Assembly: GCA_019828545.1 (NCBI GenBank) | Contig: JACVRA010000401.1 | Span: 1 to 64,000 of the forward strand | Direction: 5' to 3' | Source: Paracamarosporium sp. OC-R06-R3 | Lineage: Eukaryota > Ascomycota > Dothideomycetes > Pleosporales > Didymosphaeriaceae | DNA length: 64,000 nucleotides | Shown here: piece after piece, positions 1 through 11,500 of the stretch | Layout of the letters: each line of letters begins with the position of its first letter | Position numbering within the stretch: position 1 is the stretch's first letter | Translations under genes and position numbers: made by a program | The notes under the pieces: model-generated | Databases searched by the model: none | The model's input: the letters and a program-made list of their open reading frames with translations, nothing else | What the model was told of the DNA's origin: nothing

Positions 1-518
1 AATCCGCGCATCACGCGCACGGACACGGTAGCTGAAATATAGTTAGCTTGAAATGGGGCCTTTGCAATCACCTGACCACAGCTCGCTAGGACTATCATCG
101 TAACGCGGCTGTAGAGGGAGGGGTTAGTACAGTAGTAGAATGCGACCGCTAGGCTTCATTCAGCTCGGGTTGCGTGGCTCTGAGTTTTGGTTTGCGGCTA
201 GATGTCCCCTCATGCTACGCCGAACTAACACCTCACATCCAACTCTCCTACGATAAAGATGATAAAGCAATATATACGGCGTAAAAATCTTCGGATTGAA
301 GACTAATGCCTACTAACTACCTCAAATCTATATGCTTAGGCACTCCGCAAGATCGAATTAACCCTGTATTCAACCACATACACTTACATCCTAGAGAGAT
401 GCAGCATCACCACCCAGCCGGTCTAAGACAGTCCGTCAAAGACCTATTCTTATCCGCTCCGGGGACCTAAAAATCACCGTCAGCCACTACCTCCAAATCA
501 CAACGCTCACCGGACTTC
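1..518. other. intergenic, no gene seen
   Basis: No coding sequence is supported here. The stretch lies downstream of the minus-strand DJ-1-like gene and contains only short chance frames. Its right part presumably includes the 3' UTR of that gene. Confidence 0.5.
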
Positions 519-1372
519 TCAACTCACATTATGAACCACAGCAAACGCGTCCCAGGCGGGATCCGCATGGGGCGTATACTCAATCCCGTTAACCGTGCGA
601 TTCGCCTCACCGAACCCATAATAATGTCCCAAAAACGCATACATCATGTCCATGCCCGCAGCGACCCCCGAGCTCGTCCATACCTTTCCGTCCTCGACCC
701 ACCGCGCATTCGGCACCCACGTGACATTTGCGCCATGCCTTGGATCCGTAGCCCAGGTCCACGCACTCTTATTTGTCGTTGCGCGCCTCCCTGAGAGCAG
801 TCCTGCGCGGGCGAGCGTCGTGGCGCCCGTGCACACGGAGAGCACGTACTTTGCTGCGTCGAAGCGGCTGGCGACGAACTTCTCCATTGTGAAGTTGTTC
901 TGGTTGTCCAACACGAAGTCGCCTGTTCCTCCCGGGACGACGATTATGTCGAGGGGAGGTGCGTTGGTGAAGTCGTGCGTGGCGACGATTTGGGGGTTGA
1001 GCACGAATTTTGGGTCGAAGAGGGTGCCGTTGGGGCCTTGCGTGAAGGGGACCGGGGACCGGGCGCCTACGGGACCTGTTTCGAAGGATATCGTAGAGAG
1101 CGTCATGTTGAATATGCCGGACATTTGAAAGAGAAGTTCGACTAGTGGGTGTTCGTTAGATCAAAGTTGGCTTTGATATGCTTTGGGTACGCACGAGGAC
1201 CGAATACATCGAGAGGGGTGAAGCCTGGGAAGACGACCTTGATCTGTGTGAGTCTATGGACCGACAAGGATATTGTTAAGGGGCCGTACATAACCAATAG
1301 ATAGCGTGGAGTTGTCGTTTGTGATGTTCGAGGACTGTGGTGCTTCAGAGCTCGCTGCTCTTGTCTGGGCAT
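519..1372 (-). CDS. DJ-1/PfpI family protein (class I glutamine amidotransferase-like)
   Basis: Spliced model of 249 residues in three exons: 1295-1372, 1195-1243 and 519-1141. Introns 1244-1294 (51 bp) and 1142-1194 (53 bp) have GT..AG ends; the second has a CTAAC branch site. Splicing gives the DJ-1/PfpI opening KVVFPGFTPLDVFGPLELL. Glu44 in FGPLE and Cys146 in SVCTGATTLARAGLL are the expected elbow Glu/Cys pair, followed by the RATTNKSAW segment. The fold is used by chaperones, glyoxalases, isonitrile hydratases and transcription regulators, so the reaction cannot be assigned. No signal peptide is seen, so a cytosolic location is likely. The start (MPRQEQ) is the only in-frame ATG of exon 1, and exon 1 is the least certain part. 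The neighbouring KRE9-like gene lies 1.3 kb away on the same strand with no evident functional link. Confidence 0.82.
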
Positions 1373-2685
1373 GTCCCAACTGCGCGATAGAAAGCCCAGA
1401 TAGTAGCATAGTTTGGAATGTTTTAGCAATCATGATGGCGGTAGGTCTCCTTCCAGGATGTCAAACCAAAGCAACCGAAGCATCTGGTCACAGAGAAGTC
1501 GTTCCTTATCCCCCATTCTTATACCCGTTCAATTGATCCTGCACCGCATATTGATATCCTCTCCCTTAATTGTCCGCCTCCGCAATGCATGCAGGCATAC
1601 GCTCAGAGCTTCATTGTTGCAGTAAACACGCAGCAAACAGTGTCCCGTGTATACCAAAACATCCAATGACGGGTCCTACTGAGGCTCCAACCTGCTTCGA
1701 TCCTCCTCCGTTATGCCCGCTGTTCCCATATAGTGGTGCGGCTGTTTGGAATGTCCGCTGACCTCCTATACTGATTGGTTGCGTACCCTCGATGCTGCTC
1801 CGAAGGAGTTAGCGCATGAGGTAGTTTGCGATAGTATTGCTTACAGGAAGACCGCCAAATCTACGTACCCTGCGCAACACATGTATGACTGGCGATAAAT
1901 CTACAACAGTCTCACAAAGGTAACGGATTTCCTGAAAGCAAGCGTCTGGCGCGATCGTATTGCCTACCCTGGAATAAAGAGCGCTATCCACTTTACGCGC
2001 AAAGCATTGCCCTGAAACGTGGTGCAGCAGGCATTTGGGGCCTGCGTTCGGGTCCAGTGGGTCCAAGATTAATACCAAATTTTAATCTTGCGTTGCTCTG
2101 CAACAAACCTGTTCCGCGAGCAAGAAGGACAAGGAGCTTTAGACAAGGATAATTAAAGGATGAACGATCGGGAGTTCGATGTAAAGCTGAAGGACTGGAG
2201 TTAGCCTGGGTTAAGTAATGCATGCCGTGAACGTCTGATAGGATCATCCGAGCAAGGTACTCGAGTAACAACCAAATCGCGCTAAATCACGTAGAAACAC
2301 GAGGGCGACGGCGTAGCAATGGTGCCACTTTTGGCCCCACCAGAGAAATTGAATAGCATACAACGTCACGATGAACCTCACCGGCACACGCAAAGGCACA
2401 ATTGTTAGGGGTATACACTGATCTCATCATTAGATCCTACAAACTCTCGATCATTACATACTTCCACAGACATTCATCTGGACAGAAGAAATTTTGACGC
2501 GACCGATGCCATGCTTTAACGTAGCAACGCAATACATCCACCCTAGTATCTATAGACAGATATAGTCGAAGCGAAATGACAAATGTGGTATCTCAATTAA
2601 CACCGAGAAACGAAGACCGAGTCATACATGCGTAAAGAAAATCCCATAAACCTAAGAAGAGAAAAGAGTTCAAATCTTGGTGGGT
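1373..2685. other. intergenic, no gene seen
   Basis: About 1.3 kb between two minus-strand genes. Several frames of 60-95 codons exist on both strands, but none shows a recognisable motif, signal peptide or sensible splice partner. It should hold the promoter of the DJ-1-like gene (left end) and the 3' UTR of the KRE9-like gene (right end). Confidence 0.5.
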
Positions 2686-3494
2686 TTACAACATGGCGAC
2701 GAGAGCAGCGACGGCACCGGCAAGGCCGAGACCGGCCTTGAGGCCGGAAGCAGCGCCGGGGAACTCCACTGGAGTAGTGGGGACAGTGTAGCCGCCAGTA
2801 GCAGAAGTCTTGAGAGACTCGGGAACGGTGACAGGACCAGTGGGGTAGATGACGGAAGAGGGAGGAGCGCCGCTGGAGGCACCGGTGCCGACCGGGGGAG
2901 GAGCGTAGACAGTGGTGGTGGTGGTGCAGTCGGTGGAGCTGGCGACGGGGGTGCTGCTGGGAACCTCGTAGGCGCTGGAAGAAGAGCTGACAGCATAGCC
3001 GGCAGGAGTCTCGGTGGGCTTAGGAGCAGCGGAGGTGGAGGCCTCGGTGGGGGCAGCAGACGAAGAGACGACCTCCTCGTTGGAAATACCGAACTGAGTG
3101 GAGTACTGGTAGTGACCATCGACATCGTCAATGAGCTGGATTCCGTAACCGCCGGGGCCGTCAGTGCCCTCAAGGGTGGTGGGAGGAGTCCAGGTGAAGC
3201 TGCCGGTGTTGTCGATGCTCTCGACAATGACCTGGTTGAAGACAGCGTTGGTGGACGGGCCCTTGAGCAGGATCAAGGAGACCTTGTTGGGGGAGTCGGC
3301 CGTCCAGGTGATGGTGAAGGGCTTGCCAGCAGGGATGGACTGTTTGGATTAGCGGGGCGTTTCGTCGCAGAAGAGGGCAGACTGACCTCGACGAGAGGAG
3401 CGGTGATGGCATTGCCGGTGGGGTTGCCAACAGGCTCGTGGTAGGCAGCGGCGAGGCCGGCCAGGAAGGCAACAATGGAGTACTTGGTGAACAT
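2686..3494 (-). CDS. GPI-anchored Ser/Thr-rich cell wall protein, KRE9/KNH1-like
   Basis: Two exons (3387-3494 and 2686-3339) with a 47-bp phase-0 intron at 3340-3386 give 253 residues. The N-terminus MFTKYSIVAFLAGLAAAYHE is a signal peptide. After the splice comes IPAGKPFTITWTADSPN, then VSLILLKG and GSFTWTPP, the immunoglobulin-like KRE9/KNH1 N-terminal domain found in fungal Ser-Thr-rich GPI proteins. A long Ser/Thr/Pro-rich linker with an SSSAAPTEASTSAAP-type composition is expected to be O-mannosylated. The chain ends in a small-residue omega region and a hydrophobic tail (GLKAGLGLAGAVAALVAML), as in GPI proproteins. Known relatives sit at the cell surface and KRE9/KNH1 support beta-1,6-glucan synthesis, but this gene's own role is inferred. 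A TATA box lies about 190 bp upstream. Confidence 0.85.
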
Positions 3495-4965
3495 TGTGGC
3501 TGTTTTTGTTGTCGGGGGATTATTAGTCGGTTTGACGAAGGACAGACAGACGTATTAAAGGTAAAGAACGACGAGGTTGTAAATGAAGGGCTGAAGAACA
3601 AGTCTTCGGGATTGAGGCTTTGCTGCTTGACGGAGGTGAGAGCGAAAGACAAAAAGCGAAGGGGGCAGTGAGCAGTTGGAGTATATATTGCACCGGACAA
3701 GGATGGCGCGCCCTGCGCGCCTGCCTTGCACAGATGCACCCCGTGGCCAATCTCGCGGCGCGCCCGCCCAGTCGTTCCTGCAGTAGCTTGCACGCGCCTT
3801 CCAATCGCGCGAATGCAGGAGCATCCTTTTTGCCTAGCCTAGCCCGCCCCAGCCTAGCGGCGGACTCGAGCCCAATCAGCGCGCGCGGCCGGCAGATTAA
3901 GCACAGCGACGCTTGCGCCTTCAGGAGCGTGAATTTCGGCCTTTTGGCGACGGCTTCCACTTTGGCCCTCAGCCGGGCGAGGCCAATTTCCAGGAATAGC
4001 CGTGAGCCAGGCTCCAGCACCTGCCTGACCGGAAATCGATACTCTGTCGCGCGGCGCAATCCACGCCGACATGACATGGCGAAGGCTACGCGCTGCGGCG
4101 CAGTGGACGGGCACCTCGAGGAAGAGTCTGCGAGCGACGAGCGACGAGCCATGGCCTCACCTTCACCCTCCCCATCGCCAGCTCCGAGCTCTGCTCCACC
4201 CATGGGGCCATCTTATTTGCGACCCCTGCCTCTCCGGACACGGGGGCCGCCCTGCGATTGGCTTCGATCGGATAATCGACAAGCTTCAGACTGGGTCTTC
4301 CGCGACTCAGGGCCAGACCCATCGATCTCCGTGCTCAATCGATATGACATAACGCACGAGGTTGCACGCAGAGACCTGAGACCCTCATGCCGTGCTTGGT
4401 TACAGCCGTTTCGTCGCACCGCAGCACAGTCAGCCGGATCAGCGGGCCTGTCGTCGTTCGACAACCCCAAGATTGCCTGTTGGCATCACGCGGGGCCAAC
4501 TCTCGGTAAGAAATTACGCCCGTAATGTGCCCTGCTTGGCGCTTGGTTCTTCGAATCCCTCCACCATACTACGCCGCAAAGGTAATTTAGGATTCGGCCA
4601 GTCTAGCCAACATCTTACATTGGTACCCGACTTTCATGCGCCTCTGTTATGTACAAAATTGTCTCCTTTATGGCCGGAGCACAAAAGAAACATGAGAAAA
4701 ATCGAAAACTCTCAAGGGGGCTGAATCGCCAACGCCCGGTTTTAGCGAGCGCTAAGGGGTATCCATTGAAGAAGATTCGTCAAATCGTTACAATAGCGGA
4801 GAAGCTTAAGGTAAGTAAGCGAGTGTCTGAGGGTAGATCAAAGTGCTCGCGTGCAAGCCGGCGGTGAAGTGACGACCATAAGCACGTCATCTAGACCATG
4901 TAGCCATTTATTGCTTAGCCACAGATGCCCGAGTCTGTCACCGGTTAGAGTCTTCGCGTTGCTTT
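3495..4965. other. intergenic, GC-rich promoter side
   Basis: No gene is supported. The left part (3495-4250) is GC-rich, so long chance frames open on both strands at once (about 300 codons on plus at 3620-4525, 226 on minus at 3523-4203). Neither has a known motif or a protein-like composition. The left end is the promoter and 5' UTR of the KRE9-like gene; the right end is 3' of the glucanase gene. Confidence 0.5.
3679..3688 (-). promoter_or_regulatory. TATA box of the KRE9-like gene
   Basis: On the minus strand this reads CAATATATAC, about 190 bp before the start codon at 3494. Between it and the ATG the minus strand is pyrimidine-rich, as is common in highly expressed fungal promoters. 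This is position and composition only; no transcript start is known. Confidence 0.5.
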
Positions 4966-6310
4966 TCAGGGGGAATACTCACACTTCCGCGCAGACGGGT
5001 CATTCACAGGCTTAGGAAAGAGACCGTTGGCCAACAAATCCTGCATGTCCCATTCAGGGGCGCCTTCAGTCTTCCAAGTCCAAAATACCCACCCTGAACT
5101 CTTCTCATACCCCTCAAGCTGTGCCTCGATAAAGCGCCCGATGTTGGACTTATCGTCTGCCGACAAGTTGGCGACACTGCCGGACGACTTGCCCGCACAG
5201 CTGCCAATCTTGTTCGCGTTCTCAAAGGTACCATCGTAGCGCGCCCCCTTGTTCTTACCGTTCAACCACTTCGCGCAATCGGTAATGCCTCCAGTCCACT
5301 CGCCTGAGATGGTAGGTTTGTTGTTTGACGCCATCTGGTTACCAAAGTCACAGGCCGATTTGATGTGGTCATCGGGGCTCATACTGAGCTGGTCAACGTT
5401 GAAGATCTCGTAGTGGTGCCTTTACAAAGCTCATTAGCAATTTGTTTCCCCATATGGCTATGCCAGGTTTTAACTCACGTGTCAAGTAGGAGGTTGGCCA
5501 TTCCTGCGCCCCAATCATTCCAAGCTGTGACACCTTCGAAGGCTTCGTGGAACGCAACAGCTACTTTCGAGTTCTTGAGATTACCCCACCCGTCCATGTA
5601 AAACTGTCGAACCGTATTCATGTCTAGGTTGGGTCCCATAGGCTCGTTCAGAAGCTCAATTGCGGAGACGGCGGGATGCGAAGCATGGTCGTCCCGAATC
5701 TTGTTCAAGACCTTTATGGTGTGAGAGACGGTGTCGCCCTGCGTCCACTGGATATTGCCGTAGCGACCCGAATTGTCAAAGCCATTCTGCGACCCAGGTG
5801 CGCCATGAAGATCAATCATGACTTTGAGGCCTGCCGCCTGCGCCCAGTCGAGTGCTTTCCCTAACACCTGATACGCGCCTTGCACATATGGTTCGCCGTC
5901 ACGAGGGATGACGCTCCAGTAGCCGATGGGAATTCTGACGTGGTTCAGACCAGCAGCAGCCATCTCATTGAAATCATTCTGTGTAATCCAGCTATTCCAG
6001 TGCTGCGACAGCTTGCTCTTTGCGGCATCCTTGCCCAACTCTTGGGTCAATGTGTACTCATCTACTGCGCCATTGCCCTCAAACAGGCTTGGCGTGATCC
6101 AAGGCTCAAGCACAAACCAGCCGCCTGTGTTCACACCGCGGACCTTTGAGCCGCTGTAGTCGAACGATGGTGCTCGCTTGTAAGGCGTGCTGGTACTTCA
6201 TTAGCGACAATAATCAAGGGTAAGGTTCCAGACGATGCTTACAGTGGTGATGCATTGGAGCTCAATGCGAGCAAGCTAAGTGCCGCGACGCTGCTCCAAC
6301 TTCCGTGCAT
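4966..6310 (-). CDS. secreted exo-1,3-beta-glucanase (glucan 1,3-beta-glucosidase), GH5
   Basis: Three exons (6243-6310, 5479-6189, 4966-5419) with introns 6190-6242 and 5420-5478 give 410 residues. A signal peptide (MHGSWSSVAALSLLALSSNA) is followed by a short propeptide ending in YKR, a Kex2-type site. The mature part starts near VRGVNTGGWFVLEPW, the hallmark of fungal GH5 exo-1,3-beta-glucanases. Catalytic acid Glu205 lies in LLNEPMG and nucleophile Glu300 in SGEWTGGITDC; DLHGAPGSQNG and DTHHYEIF match the family as well. The enzyme releases glucose from non-reducing ends of beta-1,3-glucan, in the wall or outside the cell. Length is typical for the family. It is on the same strand as the KRE9-like wall gene but 1.5 kb away, so co-regulation is only a suggestion. 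Confidence 0.93.
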
Positions 6311-8526
6311 AGTGTCCTGTTGAGTGGATAAATGTTGGTGGTTGTAACTACCTGTCAATTAGGGACAAGGTCATGGAGAGATTGGCGGAAGAGCTCTGAA
6401 GCTATATGTGTGCAACAAAAGCTAGTGAGTGAAGCAGTCGAAGCTTGGGCGGATCACCAGACTTATAAGAAAAGCTACGAGCTCCAGCTTCCCCAAAGTT
6501 GTTTCCGCTGATCATCGTGGAGTAAACATGCATTAGTCTGGCGACGAACACTCCGAAAGGCGGAAGCAAAGTTGATAGCCGTGACTCAGCCCTTAGCCGT
6601 CGCTCGAGCTCCACTTCCGGTGACAATCGTTGCTTTCTTCATTCGGGACAGAATTTCGGCCAGTGACGCAGCGGCGTAAGCCTTGTTTGCCACGACAGCT
6701 GTGTGTTTAGAGTTGTAAGGGTCCAGGTCAGCTGCAGGGCATCCCGACACGGTGATACAGCAAGATCAGGTACGGTCATCTGATTGGCTACACGTACAAG
6801 CTATGATGCTGAGATCTACCGCACCAAAGCCAGAGATTGGGGCCACGAGAACCACGCTGAGCGTACCGTCGATCTTTACTGTTGCTGTCGCTTGGAAACT
6901 TGGAAGCTTCCACCGCGGCTGAACTGCGGTGAGGGTCGCGAGGCTGCGGGGAACCTGCTGAATGAGGGCAGATCTTCAGATCATGGGGAAAGTCAACATG
7001 GATATTTTGCCGAACAAAACGTGGGCATCGCTGTTGAAGCTCAGAAGCATCGGAGTCCGTCTGAGTTGGTCGCGTCGTGATCGTCGTTCAAAAACCTCCA
7101 TCCGCGCACATGTCCGTCTCATGCTGGTGAAGCCTTTGGGGCCAATTCACGACATTTGCCTCCCACAAGGCTTCGGTAGAGTGCGGGAATAAAGTACCTC
7201 TACAACGGCGTCATCTTCCCCGCACTCTCAAGCTTTCGAGAATTCTCTTTGTTCAGACGCCGCGCCTAACAGCCGCGAGCCTCAATCCGTCTCAAGCGCA
7301 AACCCTAGAGGCATCGTGCGTCATTGGTGTATTTCTGAAAGCGTACCGTGACTGATGAGCCCGTGAACTCGGCGAGATGGCAGTGTCTGAACGTCACACG
7401 CTCGAGACGATCGTCGTCGTGCAACCACTCCGCTGTTGGACAACGTAGTGAGCTCAGCTGACACAGAGCACACCACGTCTACACACCGCGGTAACGAAAT
7501 GATGCCGCGGAAGTGACTGTGCTGACGGGTAGGAACGGAGTACCGTGAAAGCGGGACGGTGAATATTCATCGCATGCAGCAGTGACATCAGGATCGAGCA
7601 TATGGTACTACCCACAGTATTGGGGCTGATTCCGTGGATGACGAAGGCAAACCTGGCTAGCTGCTCATTACGGGACTATCGGAACCGGAACAACCCGTGA
7701 GCCGATTCATCGTGCCGAGGTTGTGCCGGGCGAGCCTCAGCTCAGTGAAGCGTGTTGTAGGCATTCGCTCCCCCAGACATGTACACCAGGTTTCCCGCAC
7801 CCGTTCAACTCAGTCTCATTAATTGCTCCGACCGAATTGCAATATGCGACTTCAGCTATCACCTACCTATTCTCCGTCTGTTGATATAAAAAGAATTCTA
7901 TAGATACTATATAATCTAGGATTATTGAAATTTAAGACTATCTTCTTGCGTTGTTGAGATAAAAGGTGATATGTTATGAAAAGTTGGTGGGGTTCGCAGC
8001 TCGCTTGCCAGGTACGTTATAGACTTATCCTACCTTCACAACCTCCCCCCGCCGCCCCCTACCAGGAAGACATTATTAGCCTTATGCGCGCTGTGGGACA
8101 CACATTTCATACAGGGCCGCCCCGTACTTCTAGCGGACGCAAACCGCCAATCCGAGCTAATATTTATTCATAGTCTGCGGCTTATCGGTTTGCTTCTATT
8201 GACCGCAAGCCATACCAAGCTCGATTCGGTCTGTCATGCGGCTGTGGGACTGTAGCCGAGTCAACTTCCTGAGTCAGCTTCTACACAACGCTGCAATCTC
8301 GTACGACCTGCCGCTATGCTCTCACCACAAGAAACCTGCGCCTGCGTTACGTAGATTGCTTGAGCTGGTCGGCTGCCACTGTAGCTATTAAAGAGCATCT
8401 ACGTTCTCTCACATAGGAGTCCCTGCATTACATACCGCTTTGTTGTCGTGCTAGGTATGTGTTCCAATTCACCGCCATTTGAGCGACACTAATCACGACT
8501 ACAATAAGATTCAGGAAAGCTTAGCA
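6311..8526. other. 2.2-kb intergenic region, no gene seen
   Basis: This lies between divergent genes (glucanase on minus, F-box/ankyrin on plus). I find no supported coding region. A short AT-rich block near 7880-7975 contrasts with its surroundings and could be the edge of an old insertion; nothing further can be said. The right end must contain the promoter of the F-box/ankyrin gene. Confidence 0.45.
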
Positions 8527-11500
8527 ATGCCGCTGCTCAATCTACCGGAGGAGTTGCTGTGCTTAATAGTGGAGGAATTGCGATCGGAGAAAAGTTTGAA
8601 CGCCCTTGCACAAGCCAACAGACGTTTCTATCGGCTCGCTAATGATCGTCTTTACCACCATAATGCACGCTATTCCGACAGCTCCGCACTCTCCTGGGCT
8701 GTTTCACATGGACAACTAACGACCATTGAGAGATCGCTAGAGGAGATTACCGACGTTCAAACGAAGAAGTATCGAGCCGGAGCAGCCTTGCTAGCAGCAG
8801 CGCAGGCAGGGGCTGTAGCAGTAGCCCGATTCCTACTCGATCGCGGTGCTACTATCGACGCATCAGAAGAAAATCATGGTACAGCCATCCAGGCGGCTTC
8901 TTGTGGAGGCCACGAGCAAGTGGTGAGATTGCTGCTCGACGCGGGCGCCGATGTCAACGCGTATGGTGGCAAATTCGGCAACGCACTCCAGGCGGCTTCA
9001 TTTGGGGGCTATGAACGTACAGCCCGATTACTGCTTGACGAGAGCGCTGATCCTAATGCAGAGGGTGGATATTATGACAGTGCACTTATCGCGGCTTCGG
9101 TTATGAACCATGAACAAGTGGTAAGACTGCTGCTCGATAGAGGCGCCTCCTTCGAAGTATATTCGTCAGACTTTGGCACGCCGCTTTATGTAGCCTCTGA
9201 ACGGGGCTATGAAGGAGTAGTGAGGCTGCTGCTCAACAAAGGTGTCAGCCCTAATGGGTGGTGCGGTTACTACGGCAGCGCGCTCTATGTCGCTTCCTAT
9301 GGCCGCCATGATCAAGTGGTGAAGCTGTTGCTTGAAAGAGGCGCTGATCCTAACGCACGAGAGGATGATCACTTCAGTACTGCACTCTATATTGCTTCAG
9401 AAAGAGGTTGCGAGCCAATAGTCAAATTACTGCTAGACAATGGCGCCAATATCGATGCACACGACTCGGTGTACGGCACCGCACTCCAAGTAGCTTTAGC
9501 TAGTGGCCACAAGCAGGTTGTGAAGCTTTTACTTGAGAAGGGCGCCAGCATGGAATTTACCGACGATGAGGGCTGGACGCCACTATTTACAGCAGTAAGG
9601 AAAGGCCATGTAAGAACTGTTGAGCTGCTACTCAACAAAGGCGCGAATATGACAGATAGGAAGCTTGGTTGGACCCCGCTCAGCGTTGCTGCAGCCTTCG
9701 GCCGTGTGGAAATCGTTAAACTGCTGCTTAGTGGTGGTGCAGACATTGAAGCTACGACTGGCAAGGGATGGTCGCCGCTTTATACAGCTGCAAGAGAGGG
9801 TCATAAAGAGGTTGTGAAACTGCTGTTAGAAAAAGACGCAGATATTACAATCCGTGAAATGCGAGGCAAGACCCCACTCTATGCAGCGGCGAATAAAGGC
9901 CATGCAGAAGTTGTCGAGCTGCTCCTTGAGCATGGTGCAGACATGACAGTTACCAGCAGCACTGGCTGGACGCCACTTCATGCAGCTGTAAGCAATGGCT
10001 ATATCAAAATAGTTGAACGTTTACTTGAGGAGGGCGCAAACATAGCAGCTGCGGATAACGACGGCTGGGCGCCACTCTACGTGGCTGCAAGAGAAGGTCG
10101 TAAAGAGGTTGTTAAATTACTATTAGAGAAGGGCGCAGATACCACAATCCGTGAAATGCGAGGCAAGACCCCACTCTATGCAGCGGCGAATAAAGGCTAT
10201 GTGGGCGTTGTTGAGTTGCTGCTTGAAAATGGTGCAGACATAGGAGTCGCCGACAGTGAGGGTTGGACGCCACTTCACGTAGCCGCAAGTAACGACCATC
10301 TACTAATTGTTGAGCTGCTGCTGAAAAACGGTGCCAACCATTCCATTACAAACAACGATGGACGAACGCCACTCGATGTAGCCGCGAGTAATGGGCATGC
10401 AAAAGTTGTCAATTTGTTACTCAAACAGGGCGCAGACATGAAGAATACTGCTTGTATACCACTCCTCGCAGCAGCAACCTGGGGCCATATTGAGGTTGTA
10501 AAGCTGCTGCTTGCGAAAGGGGCAGACTTGAGCATTGCAACGATCAATAACTGTACGCCACTCAATGCAGCGGCCGGTTATGGCCATGTTACAATCGTTC
10601 GGCTCCTACTTGAGGATAGGGTGGCGATCGAAATTGCCGACATTAGAGGGAGGACGCCGCTCTATACGGCTGCAAGGGAGGGTCACCTAGAAATCGTTAA
10701 GATGCTAGTAGAGAAAGGTGCGGACATCACGACTCCTGATAACGATGGCAAGACGCCACTCTACGCGGCTGTAAATTATGGCCATTCTAGAGTCGTCGAG
10801 CTGCTGCTTAAGAATGGCGCGGAATTTACTGTTGCAAACAACGATGGCTTAACGCTGTTCTTCACAGCAATTGCTGGCAGCCACTTAGAAGTCGTCAAGC
10901 TACTACTAAAGAACGGCGCAGAGGTGACGGTCACTGATAATAATGGCTGGACGCCACTCAATGCAGCTGCATATAGAGGTCACCTGGAGGTAGTCAAGTG
11001 TTTGTTTGAGAATGGCGCAGACGTGGCAGTTGTGAACAACGAGGGATATACACCTCTAAATACTGCAGCAAACAGCGGCCATCTAGACGTTGTCAAATTT
11101 CTGCTCAAGAACGGCGCAGATACGGCAAACGCGGCCGCGGCAATTCCTAACAACAAGGGCCAGACGCCACTTTATGTGGCTGCAAGCTCAGGTCATCCCG
11201 AGGTCGTTAAGCTTTTGCTACACAACGGCGCAGACATGACTACTGTCACCGACGATGGTTGGATGCCACTTAATGCGGCTGCAGCTAACGGACACTTGAG
11301 GGTCGTCCAAATACTACTAGATCAGGGTGCAGACGTTATGATCACCAACACTGATGGCTGCACTCCACTGCACGCGGCTGCACGTAAAGATCACCTCCAG
11401 ATCGTTGAGCTGCTACTAGAAAAGGGTGCAGACATCGCAGTCTGTGATGCTAATGGCCGGACACCACTCTATGCAGCCGCAAATAGGGGTCATCAAAGAG

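Noticed and set aside
2677..3444. A 255-codon Gly-rich plus-strand frame
   Set aside because: It is the reverse-complement shadow of the Ser/Thr-rich KRE9-like gene; the Gly-rich composition comes from reading its Ser/Pro codons backwards.
3620..4525. A 301-codon open frame on the plus strand upstream of the KRE9-like gene
   Set aside because: The area is GC-rich and the opposite strand is also open (226 codons). The translation is Arg/Ser/Ala/Pro-biased without motifs and overlaps the promoter of a well-supported gene.
4540..4570. A possible tRNA B-box (GGTTCTTCGAATCC)
   Set aside because: It has three extra bases relative to GGTTCGAATCC and no matching A-box or cloverleaf could be drawn.
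8479..8526. An N-terminal extension of 16 codons on the F-box/ankyrin protein
   Set aside because: It would begin at TTG. The first in-frame ATG is 8527 and directly precedes the F-box.
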